NCBI RefSeq assembly: GCF_040436345.1
Contig: NC_133230.1
Coordinates: 6,655,297-6,719,296, forward strand
Source of the DNA: Pagrus major
Lineage: Eukaryota; Chordata; Actinopteri; Spariformes; Sparidae
DNA: 64,000 bases
Direction: 5' to 3'
Of the stretch, positions 57,901-64,000 are shown piece after piece. The position numbers were made by a program, and so were the translations under genes. The notes below the pieces were generated by a model. The model saw only the letters and a program-made list of their open reading frames with translations, made no database searches and was not told the origin of the DNA. Position 1 is the stretch's first letter. Every line of letters begins with the position of its first letter.

Positions 57901-60900
57901 GGTGAGCATGTTTCACAGTAAGGATATGCTATGTACATTCCTTCATTGATTGATATTTATATAGCACCTAGACCTGCTTTATAATTAAAAAAAGAAATGG
58001 AAATCCCCTTTTCTACGATATTAATTTAAAGAAATGTGAATGAAGATCTTTCTTGAGTGTTGTCTCTGTTGTAAATTTAGTGTTAAGTGTGCTACGATAG
58101 ATGAAGTTCCTGGTTTGAAACATCTTTGATTTGTTTTTCTTTATTGTGTTTGACTACAGGCAGCACCCCTACACACACACCTGCCTCAAACAGCACAGAC
58201 CGGGAGAAGGATCGAACTTCAGCGGGTAGAAAACGCCGCTCGTCTGCCAAATTCCAGCCTCCGGACCAACCCCCAGCCCGCAAAGACTGGGTCCCTGACA
58301 CCCAGCAGCACGTGTGCATGGTCTGCCAGCGTGAGAGGTTCACTATGGTGAGTGGGCAAAATAATGTGAGACTCACTGGTGTCGTCATGAATTAATAAAA
58401 AAGTACTTGCTGACATATAAAATATATTCTATGCGTAAAAATACCATATCAAATTCCCCAATTGGGACAAATAAAGAAGGTCCTTCCTTAAATCACCTTG
58501 AATTCAATAGTCAGGAAGATGAGGAAGGAAACTAATGTGAGAGTAACATGGCAGTTCAACTGGTTTTCAGAATAAAAATAAAATACAATATTTATGTTCT
58601 CTCAGTTAACAATAGTTGTTTGTCTTTTGTGCTTTTTTCTCTGCTTTTAGTTCAACAGACGACATCATTGTCGGAGATGCGGCCGTCTGGTTTGTAACGC
58701 GTGTTCAGAGCACAAGATGCCTGTAGAGGGCTGCCCAGGAGAGGAAGTCAGAGTCTGTGACCAGTGTTACGCCTACTTTCACCCAGAGTAAGACCTCACA
58801 TGTCAAAGGAAATCTTTTTTTAACAACACAGGCACTGCACTCACAATATTCATTGGACACATTGGACCTTGTGTGACTTTTTAAGTTCTGTTTTAAGTGT
58901 GAAAAACAATTGGACTGAATATAATTTGTGGTTTTAAAATGTTCAGTCTTTACGAGAGAAAGTTGTGATAAAGTCTTTTGTAAATTTTGCAAGCAGGCTG
59001 TGATGGGAACCCTTTGAGAAAGTATGTAGATACATCCAAAATCATGTCACTGTGCTTTGAAATTAATTTTGCTGCTTTTTTACATGTGCAGTTCTGACGA
59101 TGAGCTGGAACCAGCTGAAGGTAAACTGTTAACTATTTCCTCTTTGATATATCATAGTGACATAGATGCATTCTGAAAAAGCAAACTTGCCACCTGGAAC
59201 GTCCAAAATGCAGCCATTCTTAGATCGGTACTGTATAGAGGCTGTAATGATGAGCTCTCACTCTCTCTCTCAGTGGCTGGAAGCCCAGTGATCACAGAAG
59301 AAGCTCTAGATGGGATGTTGCATCTGCCTGAAGTGGTCCAACAACAGATCCACCTCAGCACAAACCCCACAGAGAACCAGCTGCTGAGGAGCGAGTTCTA
59401 CTACGAACAGGTCTGACTTTCATGATCACACAGGATCAATCACTACCAGGTCATTACATTGCAGGTCGTAAGACTAATCATGGTCTTTTGCTAAAAACCC
59501 CAAGGCTCCCAGTGCGTATCTCTGCGTGGCGGTCTTGTCTCTGCACAGTGACCAGACGGCCTGTGGCCACCAGCTCATCAGCCACTGCCGCTCTCTGTCA
59601 CGTAAGCTGACCAATCCAGAGGTGGACGCCTGCCTCCTCACTGATATCATGCGACAGCTGCTGTTCAGTGCTAAGCTGATGTTTGTTAAGGTTGGCCGCA
59701 GTCAGGATCTTGCATTATGTGACAGGTAAGATGTAACCCTCGGTCGGTGAGATGTTAAACAGTTTGTAACATTTCTTACACTTGGTTTTTCACAATTTTC
59801 TTGTCTCTTTTTTTGTTTCCGCAGTTACATCAGCAAAGTAGACGTGCTAAAAATCCTCGTGTCGGCCAATTACAAATATGTCCCCTCTCTGGATGACATT
59901 TTGGAGACTTCAGCTGTCACACGTCTCCGTAACCAGCTGTTGGAAGCAGAGTACTACCAGCTAGCAGTGGAGGTGAGGCATTTGGTGGTTTATTATTAAT
60001 TTGTATTTCATTGCTTTGCATTTAAGTATTAACTGTCAGGGAGTGCAAAAAAACATTAATCTCAAACAAAGAGAATAGTTTGCTCTGCAAGATTTAGCTA
60101 CTAGCTGCTCGTCACCTGCAGATGTTGTCATGTTTCAGATGTACATCCAGTGTTATGCAATATGAACACCCTGAAGGCAAATACTACTTTTTTTAGTTTT
60201 TAGTTTCTCTGATAACAAATATTTTGTGCTGCCATTCAGAAAAGTCAAAATGGATTATATTAATGCTAGTTTTGTGTAGAATATTGACCAATAAGTTTGT
60301 GATAGGACCGTAATGTATCCAATTTTCAGAGTGGAAAGCATTCAGACCACCATGGTGCAGAAAGCCAGTTGTTTAAACACTTACCTGTAATATTTGGATA
60401 GTGGAAGTAGCATTTATTAATTATAGTTGAACCCTGACTCCCAGGAAATTAAATTCCATGTTTTTTTGGCTTTTTTTTGTTTTTTGTTTTTGTGTCACTG
60501 GTAATTTAGGTGTCCACCAAGAGTGGCCTGGACCCTGGCGGCGTATGGCAGGCGTGGGGGATGGCATCTCTGAAGGCAGGGAACCTTTCAGTGGCGAGGG
60601 AGAAGTTTACCCGCTGCCTGAAGGCTCCAGTGGACCGCAACCAGCTCAACCTGGGACCCTTACTGCTGCAGGAGGTCATCCAGCACCTGGAGACCAACGT
60701 ACATCCCACTCTGGCCACGGTAGGAAGACACCTCATAGTTGCAGCTTACTCTTACTTGCTGAAGTGGTAGGCATGCTACTGCCTAAGACCTCGATTATAG
60801 CCCTTATTGAAGCGGATAATATGTGCTGGGCTTTGCAAGTTAGACATTTCCCAACTTGCATCAGCCTCACCATCATTCCTAAATGCTATTACATAACGAA

Positions 60901-63900
60901 ATTAGCATTTTAATACAAGCCCTAATGTCTTTCGTGCAGCTAACAACCAAACTGCTCTGACTGGAATTTTGTGTAGAGTGCACTTGAAAACTTGCCAAAC
61001 ACAACAACTTAAATGTCATGTCCTGAAATGATTGGTGAATCTGCCTAATATAAAAGTCTTGGTAAGAAAAATAGATGTGTAGCGACTCTGTAAGTGTGTT
61101 TAACACACAGCAGAAGAAAATTCACATTGCTTCTAAAAAAATTTAAAAAAAGCTATAAAATAGTCATTTTACCGACCATTTATAAATCTTTCTGCAGTAA
61201 AAAGTATTTTGGGAAAACACATTAAATGTCAGGTTTGTACACACTGTCACAGTCAGACTGTACAGAATGTGCAGGACTGCTTCACCCCCCTATTCTGGTA
61301 CATGACACCTTGGGAATGTCTCACGTATTGTTTGATGCCACGGGGTCTTTGCTCCGTCACTTCGAGAGGAATGTGTTGCACTTGTACCAGCGTGTGGTTT
61401 CTATTGGACAGGATTACGTGGGAGTTGCCAGTGAGGAATCATTGTTATGTCTATGTTGTTCTGTATTCTTTAGCAACTTGACCTTATCATACTGTGCTTG
61501 GGATAAAAGCACCACTGCAATAAGATTTACGTTACATTAGGTAAATTGTAATGTCTTACATTATGTGCACATACACATTCTTTGTGTGATGTTTGTGTTG
61601 TCCGTGTGTTCCTGTGCCTGTGTCAGTCTTCTGGGGAGGACATCTTAGCGTCCTTGCGGGAGCTGGAGGACGCCCTGAGCGAGGTCGGTCCGGTTGATCG
61701 ACCAGAGGGTCAGACTCCAAACAGCAGCTTCCACCAGGAGTGTCTCTACTACCTGAACACATATGGCACTCACCTGGCTCTGATCAGTTTCTACATGCGA
61801 CACGACTGCATGACAGAGGCCCTGACATACCTGCTTAACAAGGTGAGATATAGTTTTTTTTGTTTGTTTTTAAATCACCATGAAGACATTCAGTTTCATG
61901 TTGGGAGGTGTTAGTTACATTTCCAGTATGTTTTAATCATTTAGTTTCATTTAATTTGACATTAAATGGCATCGGATGTCTGTCTGAAAATAGAAATTTC
62001 ACGCTTCTTTTGTGGTGTAGTTTGTCAGGATCATCTGACCCAACTTCAGATATGATTTGTCACCCCTCTGTTGCCAAGATCAGTCAGGCTACAAAACGCT
62101 GTCCAATAAACAAAGTCTGTGTGACTTTGGTTTAGACTTCCCTTTTAGGTTCCCTTTTAATGTGACAACAAAGCACACTTAAGATCTAGCAGTACAAGCT
62201 GTAGGTTGATCGGTCCCTTAAAAAGGCTGAACGAGTAGCAGTGTATCGAGTGTATCACAAGTACAGAAATTGAGCCACTGCTGCACATGCCAATACATGT
62301 TTTGTATGACGCATGTTTTTCTACTTGACTACGTGACCATTCTACGTGACTCAGGACTGCCCAGATGAGGTGTTTCTCGAGGGCGTGTTGCAGCCAAGTC
62401 TCGAGCGGGGGCGTCTTGGCTCGCTGCAGGGGATCCTGGAAAAACTTGACCCTGGCCTGGAATCATGCAGCCGCTACCTCATCGCCTCCTGCCAGTTCCT
62501 GCAGCGGCGAGGATACTTCAACACTCTGTACCAACTCCAGCAGTTCATGATGGTCAGAGTCTTTTTAAGAGCATTTTAGATTTTGATAATCATTTTTTCA
62601 AAATGAGAGGTGAGCTTGGTTGAAATACTGGAAATCGATGGAACATGGTCTGTGCCTTAGCCAAGGATTAGAGAAAATTTTGAAAATAAACTATTTATGA
62701 TTTTTTTTTAACATGATCAAATAATAATAATTTATCTAAGTAATATGTAAACTTCTGTTTTCCTGGACAGGATCATGTGCGCGCGGCCATGACCTGTATC
62801 CGATTCTTCACACATGGAGCCAGTTCGTACCTAAAGCTGGGAGAACAGCAGGTATATCTCTTTTTTTCCACAGTTGTGCAGTTGGCAAAACTTAATAAAA
62901 ATAAAACAAACATTTCCTTGCTCATTTGAGAAAGTTGACCATGTCCTTGACCTTGTACAGCGCTGGTTGGTCAGAGCCAAAGAGCACCTGAGGACGTACC
63001 TGCAGGAGCAGCAAGGTCGGGGTGGTGGGAGGAGAAAGTCTCAGGTCAACTCATTCAGGAAGATGATGTCATCCAGTGACGTGTCCAGGTTAATATATCC
63101 TTATATTATTGAAACAGGATGGAAATAAATTTACACTTTGGCCTTTCTGTTTTACCTCTTTCTGTTTTTTTATTTTCATTAGGCACATGAACACAATTGA
63201 GCTTCAGCTGGAGGTGACCCGTTTCCTCCACCGCTGTGAGACTGCAGCCACCTCCAAGGCTCCACAGACCAGCACGCCTTCCTTCAAGTCCTCTGGATCC
63301 AGCTCACCACCTACACTGTTTGGAGGAAGCCCATGAAAGTTGAGGTCGCCTGCAAGGTGAGGTTCTAGTTGTGATCATCCTAGTACTCTATGATCCACTA
63401 AAGATAGATAAAGTTTATTAAAAATGGCCCTCTACCTTACTGCTGACTTTACTCATGTGTTAAACATAACATCTGGATAACATCTTGCTCTTGCTCCCAT
63501 GTTTTTTGCAGGTGATGCTCGGAGGAAAAAACATAGAAGAAGGTTTTGGCATTGCATATAGAGTCATACAGGTATGTTGTGATATTACATGTGTCACCTT
63601 ATATCTAAACAATCTGACACACTGAAGATGCATAGTCAAGTGAATTTGATTTGCTTTGCCTCAGTGGCCTAACAACTTGTTTACTGTTCACTGGTTTTGG
63701 TTTCAAACGTTAACTGTTGTTAATGTTTTCTCTTTCTCCCATTCCTTCCTGCCTCAGGACTTCCAGCTGGAGGCCCAGGCGGTCTACGTGCGGGCGGGCC
63801 AACGGCTGGTCCGACAGAGGCAGTATGGAGCCGTACGGCAGCTGCTTAAATGTGTCGGTGAATCGGGCACTGCCACCAAAAATGACTGCGATGCTCTCAT

Positions 63901-63940
63901 CCTGAGCTGTGTCTCCATCGCAGATAAGGCACCAGCTGAT
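45942..63940 (+). CDS. zfyve26: Zfyve26 / spastizin (partial at 3' end)
   Basis: This is a very large FYVE-domain protein (human 2,539 aa) that works with spatacsin and AP-5 in lysosome and autophagosome maturation and in cytokinesis; human mutations cause spastic paraplegia 15. Forty coding exons can be placed here. They sum to 7,565 bases, and adding one base missing near 63330 gives 2,522 codons. The product starts MHPFGCESETSLQEL, like the human MNHPFG start. It is mostly helical, Leu-rich alpha-solenoid, with a Ser/Thr-rich low-complexity stretch in the 854-base exon (54006-54859). The FYVE zinc finger is at about 1862-1926. The gene ends beyond the right edge, probably by one or two exons. 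An apparent frameshift in exon 63183-63356 puts a TGA at 63334-63336. Exon lists are given in separate entries. Confidence 0.95.
48333..48430. repeat. retroposon tail fragment in a zfyve26 intron
   Basis: The words CTTGTCCAGGACTCCCGCG, GTATCTCAATTTGACC and TTCTTGGTATATAAATGGTT resemble the conserved 3' tail of a common fish retroposon. Only the tail remains. Confidence 0.45.
49903..50119. repeat. foldback sequence in a zfyve26 intron
   Basis: The left arm ACTTGCACACAGAGAACAAA recurs inverted at the right end (GTTCTCTGTGTGCAAGT). Nearer the centre, TACAGGGCTATACAGACAG pairs with CTGTCTGCATAGCCCTGTA. Arms are roughly 80-90 bases with a loop of about 50. It lies wholly in the intron before exon 50440-51051. 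It could be a MITE relic or a transcribed hairpin. Confidence 0.7.
51887..57901 (+). other. zfyve26: zfyve26 exons, residues 836-1818
   Basis: Exons are 51887-52136, 52280-52543, 52692-52811, 52951-53121, 53294-53527, 53632-53737, 54006-54859, 55109-55308, 55420-55524, 55687-55809, 56192-56368, 57199-57448 and 57806-57901, joining in frame. Conserved blocks include GRSTLQAIGSAAAAG, AAFDLACCHCQLWKT, ALSFLKSRSPLLATMACL and LLMNLKVDWADVAVRTL. The 854-base exon also encodes a DDDDD run and a Ser/Thr tract (about 54240-54370) that looks disordered. Intron lengths range from about 100 to 830 bases, short as usual in fish. Confidence 0.9.
58160..59120 (+). other. zfyve26: zfyve26 FYVE zinc-finger exons
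   Basis: Exons 58160-58347, 58651-58787 and 59092-59120 encode a Ser/Pro-rich linker and the FYVE domain (about 1862-1926). All signature parts are present: WVPD (1862-1865), the RRHHCRRCG basic motif (1884-1892) and RVC (1915-1917). The eight zinc-ligand Cys are 1871, 1874, 1888, 1891, 1896, 1899, 1917 and 1920. FYVE domains bind phosphatidylinositol 3-phosphate on endosomal membranes. The zinc finger is split by an intron after the second Cys pair's approach (FTM, FNRR). The 29-base exon (59092-59120) is a microexon coding the DSDDELEPAE segment. Confidence 0.93.
59274..63940 (+). other. zfyve26: zfyve26 C-terminal exons
   Basis: Exons are 59274-59410, 59505-59725, 59825-59972, 60510-60719, 61627-61842, 62355-62552, 62771-62851, 62961-63088, 63183-63356, 63512-63571 and 63758-63940. 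They encode the C-terminal helical region with family blocks LRSEFYYEQAPSA, LTNPEVDACLLTDIM, SYISKVDVLKILV, AAMTCIRFFTHGASSY and VMLGGKNIEEGFGIAYRVIQ. All join in frame except exon 63183-63356, which is one base short of the phase required by the next exon. Confidence 0.88.
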
Positions 63941-64000
63941 GTGAGTGACAGAAACCTTTTGAGTGTACTAATTTAACAAATCTTGATCATGTCTTGGCGT

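Noticed and set aside
61209-61540. Open frames in the zfyve26 intron before exon 61627
   Set aside because: No family similarity and no compatible splice sites; the flanking exons join in frame without them.

Overview
The window is nuclear DNA from a ray-finned fish, most likely a percomorph teleost. Genes are spread over many short exons with GT-AG introns. The proteins match vertebrate families at near full length. The gaps hold short interspersed elements typical of percomorph genomes. There are no operons, CRISPR arrays or bacterial features, and I found no unknown multi-gene system.

Six protein-coding genes can be read, the first five on the minus strand. pacs2 has only its first coding exon here (8355-8473); its first intron fills the left end. 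srsf5 is complete (CDS 12601-16100, 298 aa, SR splicing factor). desi2 is complete (21069-28773, 195 aa, PPPDE thiol isopeptidase). synj2bp is complete (33447-35946, 146 aa, PDZ plus tail anchor, outer mitochondrial membrane). lgals3 is complete (38219-41201, 374 aa, galectin-3 with an unusually long Pro/Gly/Ala-rich N-terminus). On the plus strand, head to head with lgals3, is zfyve26 (spastizin), with 40 coding exons from 45942 to 63940 giving about 2,522 residues and its last exon or exons beyond the window. Exon phases were checked by hand, and all join in frame except at one place in zfyve26 (near 63330), where a single base appears to be missing.

The genes are unrelated in function and look like an ordinary chromosomal neighbourhood. 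In human, PACS2, SRSF5, SYNJ2BP, LGALS3 and ZFYVE26 all lie on chromosome 14, while DESI2 is on chromosome 1, so desi2 is the odd member of this block.

Intergenic and intronic DNA holds TTAA-bounded foldback elements, a tRNA-derived SINE relic, a decayed LINE reverse-transcriptase fragment, an AT-rich minisatellite in desi2 intron 1, a back-to-back pair of one repeat near 31.6-32.35 kb, a foldback in a zfyve26 intron, and several microsatellites. The points most worth checking are the zfyve26 frameshift, a spliced upstream ORF and CLEAR/M-box-like site at the zfyve26 5' end, the expanded galectin-3 N-terminus, and the foldback elements.
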